A stretch of DNA of 64,000 nt from Limanda limanda (GCF_963576545.1 NW_026870444.1:337170-401169); one strand, 5' to 3'. Shown: positions 10,858 through 25,158, counted from the stretch's first letter. The notes: generated by a model from the sequence alone, not told the origin. Numbers and translations are program-made.

Positions 10858-13800
10858 CTTCCGAAGGTCGTACAAGCTCGGGGATGGTACCAATCGATCC
10901 GCAGGACCCAAATTAGTCCAGATGCAACCACTTTCCAAGTCTCTCCGACCTTCACAAAAAAAGTTATTCAAGAATATCTCTTTCTCCTATGTGCTTTCAT
11001 CCCTAACCCTAACCCTAACCCTTCCGAAAGTCGGAGAAGCTCAAGGATGGTACCGATCGATGCGCGCTACCCCATTTAGTGGGGGTAGAGCCTACTTGCA
11101 AGTCTCTCCGACCTTCACAAAAAAAGTTATTCAAGAATATCTCTTTCTCCTATGTGCTTTCATCCCTAACCCTAACCCTAACCCTTCCGAAAGTCGGAGA
11201 AGCTCAAGGATGGTACCGATCGATGCGCGCAACCCCATTTAGTGGGGGTAGAGCCTACTTGCAAGTCTCTCCGACCTTCACAAAAAAAGTTATTCAAGAA
11301 TATCTCCTCAGATTTGGGGGAATTTCGTCGGTCGACCTCTTCCGAAGGTCGTACAAGCTCGGGGATGGTACCAATCGATCCGCAGGACCCAAATTAGTCC
11401 AGATGCAACCACTTTCCAAGTCTCTCCGACCTTCACAAAAAAAGTTATTCAAGAATATCTCTTTCTCCTATGTGCTTTCATCCCTAACCCTAACCCTAAC
11501 CCTTCCGAAAGTCGGAGAAGCTCAAGGATGGTACCGATCGATGCGCGCAACCCCATTTAGTGGGGGTAGAGCCTACTTGCAAGTCTCTCCGACCTTCACA
11601 AAAAAAGTTATTCAAGAATATCTCCTCAGATTTGGGGGAATTTCGTCGGTCGACCTCTTCCGAAGGTCGTACAAGCTCGGGGATGGTACCAATCGATCCG
11701 CAGGACCCAAATTAGTCCAGATGCAACCACTTTTCAAGTCTCTCCGACCTTCACAAAAAAAGTTATTCAAGAATATCTCTTTCTCCTATGTGCTTTCATC
11801 CCTAACCCTAACCCTAACCCTTCCGAAAGTCGGAGAAGCTCAAGGATGGTACCGATCGATGCGCGCTACCCCATTTAGTGGGGGTAGAGCCTACTTGCAA
11901 GTCTCTCCGACCTTCACAAAAAAAGTTATTCAAGAATATCTCTTTCTCCTATGTGCTTTCATCCCTAACCCTAACCCTAACCCTTCCGAAAGTCGGAGAA
12001 GCTCAAGGATGGTACCGATCGATGCGCGCAACCCCATTTAGTGGGAGTAGAGCCTACTTGCAAGTCTCTCCGACCTTCACAAAAAAAGTTATTCAAGAAT
12101 ATCTCCTCAGATTTGGGGGAATTTCGTCGGTCGACCTTTTCCGAAGGTCGTACAAGCTCGGGGATGGTACCAATCGATCCGCAGGACCCAAATTAGTCCA
12201 GATGCAACCACTTTCCAAGTCTCTCCGACCTTCACAAAAAAAGTTATTCAAGAATATCTCTTTCTCCTATGTGCTTTCATCCCTAACCCTAACCCTAACC
12301 CTTCCGAAAGTCGGAGAAGCTCAAGGATGGTACCGATCGATGCGCGCTACCCCATTTAGTGGGGGTAGAGCCTACTTGCAAGTCTTTCCGACCTTCACAA
12401 AAAAAGTTATTCAAGAATATCTCCTCAGATTTGGGGGAATTTCGTCGGTCGACCTCTTCCGAAGGTCGTACAAGCTCGGGGATGGTACCAATCGATCCGC
12501 AGGACCCAAATTAGTCCAGATGCAACCACTTTCCAAGTCTCTCCGACCTTCACAAAAAAACTTATTCAAGAATATCTCTTTCTCCTATGTGCTTTCATCC
12601 CTAACCCTAACCCTAACCCTTCCGAAAGTCGGAGAAGCTCAAGGATGGTACCGATCGATGCGCGCTACCCCATTTAGTGGGGGTAGAGCCTACTTGCAAG
12701 TCTCTCCGACCTTCACAAAAAAAGTTATTCAAGAATATCTCTTTCTCCTATGTGCTTTCATCCCTAACCCTAACCCTAACCCTTCCGAAAGTCGGAGAAG
12801 CTCAAGGATGGTACCGATCGATGCGCGCAACCCCATTTAGTGGGGGTAGAGCCTACTTGCAAGTCTCTCCGACCTTCACAAAAAAAGTAATTCAAGAATA
12901 TCTCCTCAGATTTGGGGGAATTTCGTCGGTCGACCTCTTCCGAAGGTCGTACAAGCTCGGGGATGGTACCAATCGATCCGCAGGACCCAAATTAGTCCAG
13001 ATGCAACCACTTTCCAAGTCTCTCCGACCTTCACAAAAAAACTTATTCAAGAATATCTCTTTCTCCTATGTGCTTTCATCCCTAACCCTAACCCTAACCC
13101 TTCCGATAGTCGGAGAAGCTCAAGGATGGTACCGATCGATGCGCGCTACCCCATTTAGTGGGGGTAGAGCCTACTTGCAAGTCTCTCCGACCTTCACAAA
13201 AAAAGTTATTCAAGAATATCTCCTCAGATTTGGGGGAATTTCGTCGGTCGACCTCTTCCGAAGGTCGTACAAGCTCGGGGATGGTACCAATCGATCCACA
13301 GGACCCAAATTAGTCCAGATGCAACCACTTTCCAAGTCTCTCCGACCTTCACAAAAAAAGTTATTCAAGAATATCTCTTTCTCCTATGTGCTTTCATCCC
13401 TAACCCTAACCCTAACCCTTCCGAAAGTCGGAGAAGCTCAAGGATGGTACCGATCGATGCGCGCTACCCCATTTAGTGGGGGCAGAGCCTACTTGCAAGT
13501 CTCTCCGACCTTCACAAAAAAAGTTATTCAAGAATATCTCTTTCTCCTATGTGCTTTCATCCCTAACCCTAACCCTAACCCTTCCGAAAGTCGGAGAAGC
13601 TCAAGGATGGTACCGATCGATGCGCGCTACCCCATTTAGTGGGGGTAGAGCCTACTTGCAAGTCTCTCCGACCTTCACAAAAAAAGTTATTCAAGAATAT
13701 CTCTTTCTCCTATGTGCTTTCATCCCTAACCCTAACCCTAACCCTTCCGAAAGTCGGAGAAGCTCAAGGATGGTACCGATCGATGCGCGCTACCCCATTT

Positions 13801-16510
13801 AGTGGGGGTAGAGCCTACTTGCAAGTCTCTCCGACCTTCACAAAAAAAGTTATTCAAGAATATCTCTTTCTCCTATGTGCTTTCATCCCTAACCCTAACC
13901 CTAACCCTTCCGAAAGTCGGAGAAGCTCAAGGATGGTACCGATCGATGCGCGCAACCCCATTTAGTGGGGGTAGAGCCTACTTGCAAGTCTCTCCGACCT
14001 TCACAAAAAAAGTTATTCAAGAATATCTCCTCAGATTTGGGGGAATTTCGTCGGTCGACCTCTTTCGAAGGTCGTACAAGCTCGGGGATGGTACCAATCG
14101 ATCCGCAGGACCCAAATTAGTCCAGATGCAACCACTTTCCAAGTCTCTCCGACCTTCACAAAAAAAGTTATTCAAGAATATCTCTTTCTCCTATGTGCTT
14201 TCATCCCTAACCCTAACCCTAACCCTTCCGAAAGTCGGAGAAGCTCAAGGATGGTACCGATCGATGCGCGCAACCCCATTTAGTGGGGGTAGAGCCTACT
14301 TGCAAGTCTCTCCGACCTTCACAAAAAAAGTTATTCAAGAATATCTCCTCAGATTTGGGGGAATTTCGTCGGTCGACCTCTTCCGAAGGTCGTACAAGCT
14401 CGGGGATGGTACCAATCGATCCGCAGGACCCAAATTAGTCCAGATGCAACCACTTTCCAAGTCTCTCCGACCTTCACAAAAAAAGTTATTCAAGAATATC
14501 TCTTTCTCCTATGTGCTTTCATCCCTAACCCTAACCCTAACCCTTCCGAAAGTCGGAGAAGCTCAAGGATGGTACCGATCGATGCGCGCTACCCCATTTA
14601 GTGGGGGTAGAGCCTACTTGCAAGTCTCTCCGACCTTCACAAAAAAAGTTATTCAAGAATATCTCTTTCTCCTATGTGCTTTCATCCCTAACCCTAACCC
14701 TAACCCTTCCGAAAGTCGGAGAAGCTCAAGGATGGTACCGATCGATGCGCGCAACCCCATTTAGTGGGGGTAGAGCCTACTTGCAAGTCTCTCCGACCTT
14801 CACAAAAAAAGTTATTCAAGAATATCTCCTCAGATTTGGGGGAATTTCGTCGGTCGACCTTTTCCGAAGGTCGTACAAGCTCGGGGATGGTACCAATCGA
14901 TCCGCAGGACCCAAATTAGTCCAGATGCAACCACTTTCCAAGTCTCTCCGACCTTCACAAAAAAAGTTATTCAAGAATATCTCTTTCTCCTATGTGCTTT
15001 CATCCCTAACCCTAACCCTAACCCTTCCGAAAGTCGGAGAAGCTCAAGGATGGTACCGATCGATGCGCGCTACCCCATTTAGTGGGGGTAGAGCCTACTT
15101 GCAAGTCTTTCCGACCTTCACAAAAAAAGTTATTCAAGAATATCTCCTCAGATTTGGGGGAATTTCGTCGGTCGACCTCTTCCGAAGGTCGTACAAGCTC
15201 GGGGATGGTACCAATCGATCCGCAGGACCCAAATTAGTCCAGATGCAACCACTTTCCAAGTCTCTCCGACCTTCACAAAAAAACTTATTCAAGAATATCT
15301 CTTTCTCCTATGTGCTTTCATCCCTAACCCTAACCCTTCCGAAAGTCGGAGAAGCTCAAGGATGGTACCGATCGATGCGCGCTACCCCATTTAGTGGGGG
15401 TAGAGCCTACTTGCAAGTCTCTCCGACCTTCACAAAAAAAGTTATTCAAGAATATCTCTTTCTCCTATGTGCTTTCATCCCTAACCCTAACCCTAACCCT
15501 TCCGAAAGTCGGAGAAGCTCAAGGATGGTACCGATCGATGCGCGCAACCCCATTTAGTGGGGGTAGAGCCTACTTGCAAGTCTCTCCGACCTTCACAAAA
15601 AAAGTTATTCAAGAATATCTCCTCAGATTTGGGGGAATTTCGTCGGTCGACCTCTTCCGAAGGTCGTACAAGCTCGGGGATGGTACCAATCGATCCGCAG
15701 GACCCAAATTAGTCCAGATGCAACCACTTTCCAAGTCTCTCCGACCTTCACAAAAAAAGTTATTCAAGAATATCTCTTTCTCCTATGTGCTTTCATCCCT
15801 AACCCTAACCCTTCCGAAAGTCGGAGAAGCTCAAGGATGGTACCGATCGATGCGCGCTACCCCATTTAGTGGGGGTAGAGCCTACTTGCAAGTCTCTCCG
15901 ACCTTCACAAAAAAAGTTATTCAAGAATATCTCCTCAGATTTGGGGGAATTTCGTCGGTCGACCTCTTCCGAAGGTCGTACAAGCTCGGGGATGGTACCA
16001 ATCGATCCGCAGGACCCAAATTAGTCCAGATGCAACCACTTTCCAAGTCTCTCCGACCTTCACAAAAAAAGTTATTCAAGAATATCTCTTTCTCCTATGT
16101 GCTTTCATCCCTAACCCTAACCCTAACCCTTCCGAAAGTCGGAGAAGCTCAAGGATGGTACTGATCGATGCGCGCTACCCCATTTAGTGGGGGTAGAGCC
16201 TACTTGCAAGTCTCTCCGACCTTCACAAAAAAAGTTATTCAAGAATATCTCCTCAGATTTGGGGGAATTTCGTCGGTCGACCTCTTCCGAAGGTCGTACA
16301 AGCTCGGGGATGGTACCAATCGATCCGCAGGACCCAAATTAGTCCAGATGCAACCACTTTCCAAGTCTCTCCGACCTTCACAAAAAAAGTTATTCAAGAA
16401 TATCTCTTTCTCCTATGTGCTTTCATCCCTAACCCTAACCCTAACCCTTCCGAAAGTCGGAGAAGCTCAAGGATGGTACCGATCGATGCGCGCTACCCCA
16501 TTTAGTGGGG
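10858..16510 (+). repeat. Right copy of the 6,869-bp-spaced segmental duplication
   Basis: This is the partner of 3,989-9,641. It keeps the order of T and N, the two hexamer losses (15,322 and 15,797) and the rare variants listed there. The match ends where 16,511 reads GCAGAG against GTAGAG at 9,642, and 16,650 reads GCTACCCC against GCAACCCC at 9,781. Confidence 0.88.
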
Positions 16511-17156
16511 GCAGAGCCTACTTGCAAGTCTCTCCGACCTTCACAAAAAAAGTTATTCAAGAATATCTCTTTCTCCTATGTGCTTTCATCCCTAACCCTA
16601 ACCCTAACCCTTCCGAAAGTCGGAGAAGCTCAAGGATGGTACCGATCGATGCGCGCTACCCCATTTAGTGGGGGTAGAGCCTACTTGCAAGTCTCTCCGA
16701 CCTTCACAAAAAAAGTTATTCAAGAATATCTCTTTCTCCTATGTGCTTTCATCCCTAACCCTAACCCTAACCCTTCCGAAAGTCGGAGAAGCTCAAGGAT
16801 GGTACCGATCGATGCGCGCTACCCCATTTAGTGGGGGTAGAGCCTACTTGCAAGTCTCTCCGACCTTCACAAAAAAACTTATTCAAGAATATCTCTTTCT
16901 CCTATGTGCTTTCATCCCTAACCCTAACCCTAACCCTTCCGAAAGTCGGAGAAGCTCAAGGATGGTACCGATCGATGCGCGCTACCCCATTTAGTGGGGG
17001 CAGAGCCTACTTGCAAGTCTCTCCGACCTTCACAAAAAAAGTTATTCAAGAATATCTCTTTCTCCTATGTGCTTTCATCCCTAACCCTAACCCTAACCCT
17101 TCCGAAAGTCGGAGAAGCTCAAGGATGGTACCGATCGATGCGCGCTACCCCATTTA
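16505..17156 (+). repeat. Run of T monomers at 163-bp spacing
   Basis: Four 163-bp steps without N. The markers GGGGGCAGAG (16,505 and 16,994) and GGGGGTAGAG vary along the run. One T carries AAAAAACTTATTC although it follows T, not N, which suggests exchange between T subtypes. Confidence 0.87.
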
Positions 17157-20100
17157 GTGGGGGTAGAGCCTACTTGCAAGTCTCTCCGACCTTCACAAAA
17201 AAAGTTATTCAAGAATATCTCTTTCTCCTATGTGCTTTCATCCCTAACCCTAACCCTAACCCTTCCGAAAGTCGGAGAAGCTCAAAGATGGTACCGATCG
17301 ATGCGCGCTACCCCATTTAGTGGGGGTAGAGCCTACTTGCAAGTCTCTCCGACCTTCACAAAAAAAGTTATTCAAGAATATCTCCTCAGATTTGGGGGAA
17401 TTTTGTCGGTCGACCTCTTCCGAAGGTCGTACAAGCTCGGGGATGGTACCAATCGATCCGCAGGACCCAAATTAGTCCAGATGCAACCACTTTCCAAGTC
17501 TCTCCGACCTTCACAAAAAAAGTTATTCAAGAATATCTCTTTCTCCTATGTGCTTTCATCCCTAACCCTAACCCTAACCCTTCCGAAAGTCGGAGAAGCT
17601 CAAGGATGGTACCGATCAATGCGCGCTACCCCATTTAGTGGGGGTAGAGCCTACTTGCAAGTCTCTCCGACCTTCACAAAAAAAGTTATTCAAGAATATC
17701 TCTTTCTCCTATGTGCTTTCATCCCTAACCCTAACCCTAACCCTTCCGAAAGTCGGAGAAGCTCAAAGATGGTACCGATCGATGCGCGCAACCCCATTTA
17801 GTGGGAGTAGAGCCTACTTGCAAGTCTCTCCGACCTTCACAAAAAAAGTTATTCAAGAATATCTCCTCAGATTTGGGGGAATTTCGTCGGTCGACCTCTT
17901 CCGAAGGTCGTACAAGCTCGGGGATGGTACCAATCGATCCGCAGGACCCAAATTAGTCCAGATGCAACCACTTTCCAAGTCTCTCCGACCTTCACAAAAA
18001 AAGTTATTCAAGAATATCTCTTTCTCCTATGTGCTTTCATCCCTAACCCTAACCCTAACCCTTCCGAAAGTCGGAGAAGCTCAAGGATGGTACCGATCGA
18101 TGCGCGCTACCCCATTTAGTGGGGGTAGAGCCTACTTGCAAGTCTCTCCGACCTTCACAAAAAAAGTTATTCAAGAATATCTCCTCAGATTTGGGGGAAT
18201 TTCGTCGGTCGACCTCTTCCGAAGGTCGTACAAGCTCGGGGATGGTACCAATCGATCCGCAGGACCCAAATTAGTCCAGATGCAACCACTTTCCAAGTCT
18301 CTCCGACCTTCACAAAAAAACTTATTCAAGAATATCTCTTTCTCCTATGTGCTTTCATCCCTAACCCTAACCCTAACCCTTCCGAAAGTCGGAGAAGCTC
18401 AAGGATGGTACCGATCGATGCGCGCTACCCCATTTAGTGGGGGTAGAGCCTACTTGCAAGTCTCTCCGACCTTCACAAAAAAAGTTATTCAAGAATATCT
18501 CTTTCTCCTATGTGCTTTCATCCCTAACCCTAACCCTAACCCTTCCGAAAGTCGGAGAAGCTCAAGGATGGTACCGATCGATGCGCGCAACCCCATTTAG
18601 TGGGGGTAGAGCCTACTTGCAAGTCTCTCCGACCTTCACAAAAAAAGTTATTCAAGAATATCTCCTCAGATTTGGGGGAATTTCGTCGGTCGACCTCTTC
18701 CGAAGGTCGTACAAGCTCGGGGATGGTACCAATCGATCTGCAGGACCCAAATTAGTCCAGATGCAACCACTTTCCAAGTCTCTCCGACCTTCACAAAAAA
18801 AGTTATTCAAGAATATCTCTTTCTCCTATGTGCTTTCATCCCTAACCCTAACCCTTCCGAAAGTCGGAGAAGCTCAAGGATGGTACCGATCGATGCGCGC
18901 TACCCCATTTAGTGGGGGTAGAGCCTACTTGCAAGTCTCTCCGACCTTCACAAAAAAAGTTATTCAAGAATATCTCCTCAGATTTGGGGGAATTTCGTCG
19001 GTCAACCTCTTCCGAAGGTCGTACAAGCTCGGGGATAGTATCAATCGATCCGCAGGACCCAAATTAGTCCAGATGCAACCACTTTCCAAGTCTCTCCGAC
19101 CTTCACAAAAAAACTTATTCAAGAATATCTCTTTCTCCTATGTGCTTTCATCCCTAACCCTAACCCTAACCCTTCCGAAAGTCGGAGAAGCTCAAGGATG
19201 GTACCGATCGATGCGCGCTACCCCATTTAGTGGGGGTAGAGCCTACTTGCAAGTCTCTCCGACCTTCACAAAAAAAGTTATTCAAGAATATCTCCTCAGA
19301 TTTGGGGGAATTTCGTCGGTCGACCTCTTCCGAAGGTCGTACAAGCTCGGGGATGGTACCAATCGATCCGCAGGACCCAAATTAGTCCAGATGCAACCAC
19401 TTTCCAAGTCTCTCCGACCTTCACAAAAAAAGTTATTCAAGAATATCTCTTTCTCCTATGTGCTTTCATCCCTAACCCTAACCCTAACCCTTCCGAAAGT
19501 CGGAGAAGCTCAAGGATGGTACCGATCGATGCGCGCTACCCCATTTAGTGGGGGTAGAGCCTACTTGCAAGTCTCTCCGACCTTCACAAAAAAAGTTATT
19601 CAAGAATATCTCCTCAGATTTGGGGGAATTTCGTCGGTCGACCTCTTCCGAAGGTCGTACAAGCTCGGGGATGGTACCAATCGATCCGCAGGACCCAAAT
19701 TAGTCCAGATGCAACCACTTTCCAAGTCTCTCCGACCTTCACAAAAAAACTTATTCAAGAATATCTCTTTCTCCTATGTGCTTTCATCCCTAACCCTAAC
19801 CCTAACCCTTCCGAAAGTCGGAGAAGCTCAAGGATGGTACCGATCGATGCGCGCTACCCCATTTAGTGGGGGTAGAGCCTACTTGCAAGTCTCTCCGACC
19901 TTCACAAAAAAAGTTATTCAAGAAAATCTCTTTCTCCTATGTGCTTTCATCCCTAACCCTAACCCTAACCCTTCCGAAAGTCGGAGAAGCTCAAAGATGG
20001 TACCGATCGATGCGCGCAACCCCATTTAGTGGGGGTAGAGCCTACTTGCAAGTCTCTCCGACCTTCACAAAAAAAGTTATTCAAGAATATCTCCTCAGAT

Positions 20101-20658
20101 TTGGGGGAATTTCGTCGGTCGACCTCTTCCGAAGGTCGTACAAGCTCGGGGATGGTACCAATCGATCTGCAGGACCCAAATTAGTCCAGATGCAACCACT
20201 TTCCAAGTCTCTCCGACCTTCACAAAAAAAGTTATTCAAGAATATCTCTTTCTCCTATGTGCTTTCATCCCTAACCCTAACCCTTCCGAAAGTCGGAGAA
20301 GCTCAAGGATGGTACCGATCGATGCGCGCTACCCCATTTAGTGGGGGTAGAGCCTACTTGCAAGTCTCTCCGACCTTCACAAAAAAAGTTATTCAAGAAT
20401 ATCTCCTCAGATTTGGGGGAATTTCGTCGGTCAACCTCTTCCGAAGGTCGTACAAGCTCGGGGATAGTATCAATCGATCCGCAGGACCCAAATTAGTCCA
20501 GATGCAACCACTTTCCAAGTCTCTCCGACCTTCACAAAAAAAGTTATTCAAGAATATCTCTTTCTCCTATGTGCTTTCATCCCTAACCCTAACCCTAACC
20601 CTTCCGAAAGTCAGAGAAGCTCAAGGATGGTACCGATCGATGCGCGCTACCCCATTTA
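17157..20658 (+). repeat. T-N-rich segment with a 1,429-bp tandem duplication
   Basis: The arrangement at 18,437-19,865 repeats in 19,866-21,294 at offset 1,429. Paired markers are GATCTGCAGG at 18,737 and 20,166, GTCAACCTC near 19,003 and 20,432, GGGATAGTATC near 19,033 and 20,462, and hexamer losses at 18,840 and 20,269. The length is five T plus four N minus 6 bp. The related segment at 26.1-28.2 kb has only one such unit. The longest open frame of the window, 18,437-20,029, lies here and is spurious. Confidence 0.85.
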
Positions 20659-23234
20659 GTGGGTGCAGAGCCTACTTGCAAGTCTCTCCGACCTTCACAA
20701 AAAAAGTTATTCAAGAATATCTCTTTCTCCTATGTGCTTTCATCCCTAACCCTAACCCTAACCCTTCCGAAAGTCGGAGAAGCTCAAGGATGGTACCGAT
20801 CGATGCGCGCTACCCCATTTAGTGGGGGTAGAGCCTACTTGCAAGTCTCTCCGACCTTCACAAAAAAAGTTATTCAAGAATATCTCTTTCTCCTATGTGC
20901 TTTCATCCCTAACCCTAACCCTAACCCTTCCGAAAGTCGGAGAAGCTCAAAGATGGTACCGATCGATGCGCGCTACCCCATTTAGTGGGGGTAGAGCCTA
21001 CTTGCAAGTCTCTCCGACCTTCACAAAAAAAGTTATTCAAGAATATCTCTTTCTCCTATGTGCTTTCATCCCTAACCCTAACCCTAACCCTTCCGAAAGT
21101 CGGAGAAGCTCAAGGATGGTACCGATCGATGCGCGCAAGCCCATTTAGTGGGGGTAGAGCCTACTTGCAAGTCTCTCCGACCTTCACAAAAAAAGTTATT
21201 CAAGAATATCTCCTCAGATTTGGGGGAATTTCGTCGGTCGACCTCTTCCGAAGGTCGTACAAGCTCGGGGATGGTACCAATCGATCCGCAGGACCCAAAT
21301 TAGTCCAGATGCAACCACTTTCCAAGTCTCTCCGACCTTCACAAAAAAAGTTATTCAAGAATATCTCTTTCTCCTATGTGCTTTCATCCCTAACCCTAAC
21401 CCTAACCCTTCCGAAAGTCGGAGAAGCTCAAGGATGGTACCGATCGATGCGCGCTACCCCATTTAGTGGGGGTAGAGCCTACTTGCAAGTCTCTCCGACC
21501 TTCACAAAAAAAGTTATTCAAGAATATCTCTTTCTCCTATGTGCTTTCATCCCTAACCCTAACCCTAACCCTTCCGAAAGTCGGAGAAGCTCAAGGATGG
21601 TACCGATCGATGCGCGCAAGCCCATTTAGTGGGGGTAGAGCCTACTTGCAAGTCTCTCCGACCTTCACAAAAAAAGTTATTCAAGAATATCTCCTCAGAT
21701 TTGGGGGAATTTCGTCGGTCGACCTCTTCCGAAGGTCGTACAAGCTCGGGGATGGTACCAATCGATCCGCAGGACCCAAATTAGTCCAGATGCAACCACT
21801 TTCCAAGTCTCTCCGACCTTCACAAAAAAAGTTATTCAAGAATATCTCTTTCTCCTATGTGCTTTCATCCCTAACCCTAACCCTAACCCTTCCGAAAGTC
21901 AGAGAAGCTCAAGGATGGTACCGATCGATGCGCGCTACCCCATTTAGTGGGTGCAGAGCCTACTTGCAAGTCTCTCCGACCTTCACAAAAAAAGTTATTC
22001 AAGAATATCTCTTTCTCCTATGTGCTTTCATCCCTAACCCTAACCCTAACCCTTCCAAAAGTCGGAGAAGCTCAAGGATGGTACCGATCGATGCGCGCTA
22101 CCCCATTTAGTGGGGGTAGAGCCTACTTGCAAGTCTCTCCGACCTTCACAAAAAAAGTTATTCAAGAATATCTCTTTCTCCTATGTGCTTTCATCCCTAA
22201 CCCTAACCCTAACCCTTCCGAAAGTCGGAGAAGCTCAAAGATGGTACCGATCGATGCGCGCTACCCCATTTAGTGGGGGTAGAGCCTACTTGCAAGTCTC
22301 TCCGACCTTCACAAAAAAAGTTATTCAAGAATATCTCTTTCTCCTATGTGCTTTCATCCCTAACCCTAACCCTAACCCTTCCGAAAGTCGGAGAAGCTCA
22401 AGGATGGTACCGATCGATGCGCGCAAGCCCATTTAGTGGGGGTAGAGCCTACTTGCAAGTCTCTCCGACCTTCACAAAAAAAGTTATTCAAGAATATCTC
22501 CTCAGATTTGGGGGAATTTCGTCGGTCGACCTCTTCCGAAGGTCGTACAAGCTCGGGGATGGTACCAATCGATCCGCAGGACCCAAATTAGTCCAGATGC
22601 AACCACTTTCCAAGTCTCTCCGACCTTCACAAAAAAAGTTATTCAAGAATATCTCTTTCTCCTATGTGCTTTCATCCCTAACCCTAACCCTAACCCTTCC
22701 GAAAGTCGGAGAAGCTCAAGGATGGTACCGATCGATGCGCGCTACCCCATTTAGTGGGGGTAGAGCCTACTTGCAAGTCTCTCCGACCTTCACAAAAAAA
22801 GTTATTCAAGAATATCTCTTTCTCCTATGTGCTTTCATCCCTAACCCTAACCCTAACCCTTCCGAAAGTCGGAGAAGCTCAAGGATGGTACCGATCGATG
22901 CGCGCAACCCCATTTAGTGGGGGTAGAGCCTACTTGCAAGTCTCTCCGACCTTCACAAAAAAAGTTATTCAAGAATATCTCCTCAGATTTGGGGGAATTT
23001 CGTCGGTCGACCTCTTCCGAAGGTCGTACAAGCTCGGGGATGGTACCAATCGATCCGCAGGACCCAAATTAGTCCAGATGCAACCACTTTCCAAGTCTCT
23101 CCGACCTTCACAAAAAAAGTTATTCAAGAATATCTCTTTCTCCTATGTGCTTTCATCCCTAACCCTAACCCTAACCCTTCCGAAAGTCGGAGAAGCTCAA
23201 GGATGGTACTGATCGATGCGCGCTACCCCATTTA
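20659..23234 (+). repeat. 1,288-bp higher-order repeat, two tandem copies
   Basis: Each copy has six T and two N with spacings 163, 163, 481 and 481 (starts 20,659 and 21,947). Shared markers are GTCAGAGAAG (20,613 and 21,901), GTGGGTGCAGAG just after, CTCAAAGATGG (near 20,947 and 22,235) and GCGCAAGCCC (21,139 and 22,427). The second copy ends differently, with GGTACTGATCG at 23,210. Confidence 0.87.
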
Positions 23235-25158
23235 GTGGGGGTAGAGCCTACTTGCAAGTCTCTCCGACCTTCACAAAAAAAGTTATTCAAGAATATCTCT
23301 TTCTCCTATGTGCTTTCATCCCTAACCCTAACCCTAACCCTTCCGAAAGTCGGAGAAGCTCAAGGATGGTACCGATCGATGCGCGCAACCCCATTTAGTG
23401 GGGGTAGAGCCTACTTGCAAGTCTCTCCGACCTTCACAAAAAAAGTTATTCAAGAATATCTCCTCAGATTTGGGGGAATTTCGTCGGTCGACCTCTTCCG
23501 AAGGTCGTACAAGCTCGGGGATGGTACCAATCGATCCGCAGGACCCAAATTAGTCCAGATGCAACCACTTTCCAAGTCTCTCCGACCTTCACAAAAAAAG
23601 TTATTCAAGAATATCTCTTTCTCCTATGTGCTTTCATCCCTAACCCTAACCCTAACCCTTCCGAAAGTCGGAGAAGCTCAAGGATGGTACCGATCGATGC
23701 GCGCTACCCCATTTAGTGGGGGTAGAGCCTACTTGCAAGTCTCTCCGACCTTCACAAAAAAAGTTATTCAAGAATATCTCTTTCTCCTATGTGCTTTCAT
23801 CCCTAACCCTAACCCTAACCCTTCCGAAAGTCGGAGAAGCTCAAAGATGGTACCGATCGATGCGCGCAACCCCATTTAGTGGGGGTAGAGCCTACTTGCA
23901 AGTCTCTCCGACCTTCACAAAAAAAGTTATTCAAGAATATCTCCTCAGATTTGGGGAAATTTCGTCGGTCGACCTCTTTCGAAGGTCGTACAAGCTCGGG
24001 GATGGTACCAATCGATCTGCAGGACCCAAATTAGTCCAGATGCAACCACTTTCCAAGTCTCTCCGACCTTCACAAAAAAAGTTATTCAAGAATATCTCTT
24101 TCTCCTATGTGCTTTCATCCCTAACCCTAACCCTAACCCTTCCGAAAGTCGGAGAAGCTCAAGGATGGTACCGATCGATGCGCGCTACCCCATTTAGTGG
24201 GGGTAGAGCCTACTTGCAAGTCTCTCCGACCTTCACAAAAAAAGTTATTCAAGAATATCTCTTTCTCCTATGTGCTTTCATCCCTAACCCTAACCCTAAC
24301 CCTTCCGAAAGTCGGAGAAGCTCAAGGATGGTACCGATCGATGCGCGCAACCCCATTTAGTGGGGGTAGAGCCTACTTGCAAGTCTCTCCGACCTTCACA
24401 AAAAAAGTTATTCAAGAATATCTCCTCAGATTTGGGGGAATTTCGTCGGTCGACCTCTTCCGAAGGTCGTACAAGCTCGGGGATGGTACCAATCGATCCG
24501 CAGGACCCAAATTAGTCCAGATGCAACCACTTTCCAAGTCTCTCCGACCTTCACAAAAAAAGTTATTCAAGAATATCTCTTTCTCCTATGTGCTTTCATC
24601 CCTAACCCTAACCCTAACCCTTCCGAAAGTCGGAGAAGCTCAAGGATGGTACCGATCGATGCGCGCTACCCCATTTAGTGGGAGTAGAGCCTACTTGCAA
24701 GTCTCTCCGACCTTCACAAAAAAAGTTATTCAAGAATATCTCTTTCTCCTATGTGCTTTCATCCCTAACCCTAACCCTAACCCTTCCGAAAGTCGGAGAA
24801 GCTCAAGGATGGTACCGATCGATGCGCGCTACCCCATTTAGTGGGGGTAGAGCCTACTTGCAAGTCTCTCCGACCTTCACAAAAAAAGTTATTCAAGAAT
24901 ATCTCCTCAGATTTGGGGGAATTTCGTCGGTCGACCTCTTCCGAAGGTCGTACAAGCTCGGGGATGGTACCAATCGATCCGCAGGACCCAAATTAGTCCA
25001 GATGCAACCACTTTCCAAGTCTCTCCGACCTTCACAAAAAAACTTATTCAAGAATATCTCTTTCTCCTATGTGCTTTCATCCCTAACCCTAACCCTAACC
25101 CTTCCGAAAGTCGGAGAAGCTCAAGGATGGTACCGATCGATGCGCGCTACCCCATTTA
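23235..25158 (+). repeat. Four T-T-N trimers (481 bp each)
   Basis: Trimer starts fall at 23,235, 23,716, 24,197 and 24,678. Private variants include GATTTGGGGAAATTTC (near 23,950, a substitution with no length change), CTCTTTCGAAG near 23,975, GATCTGCAGG near 24,016 and GTGGGAGTAG near 24,678. Confidence 0.87.
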
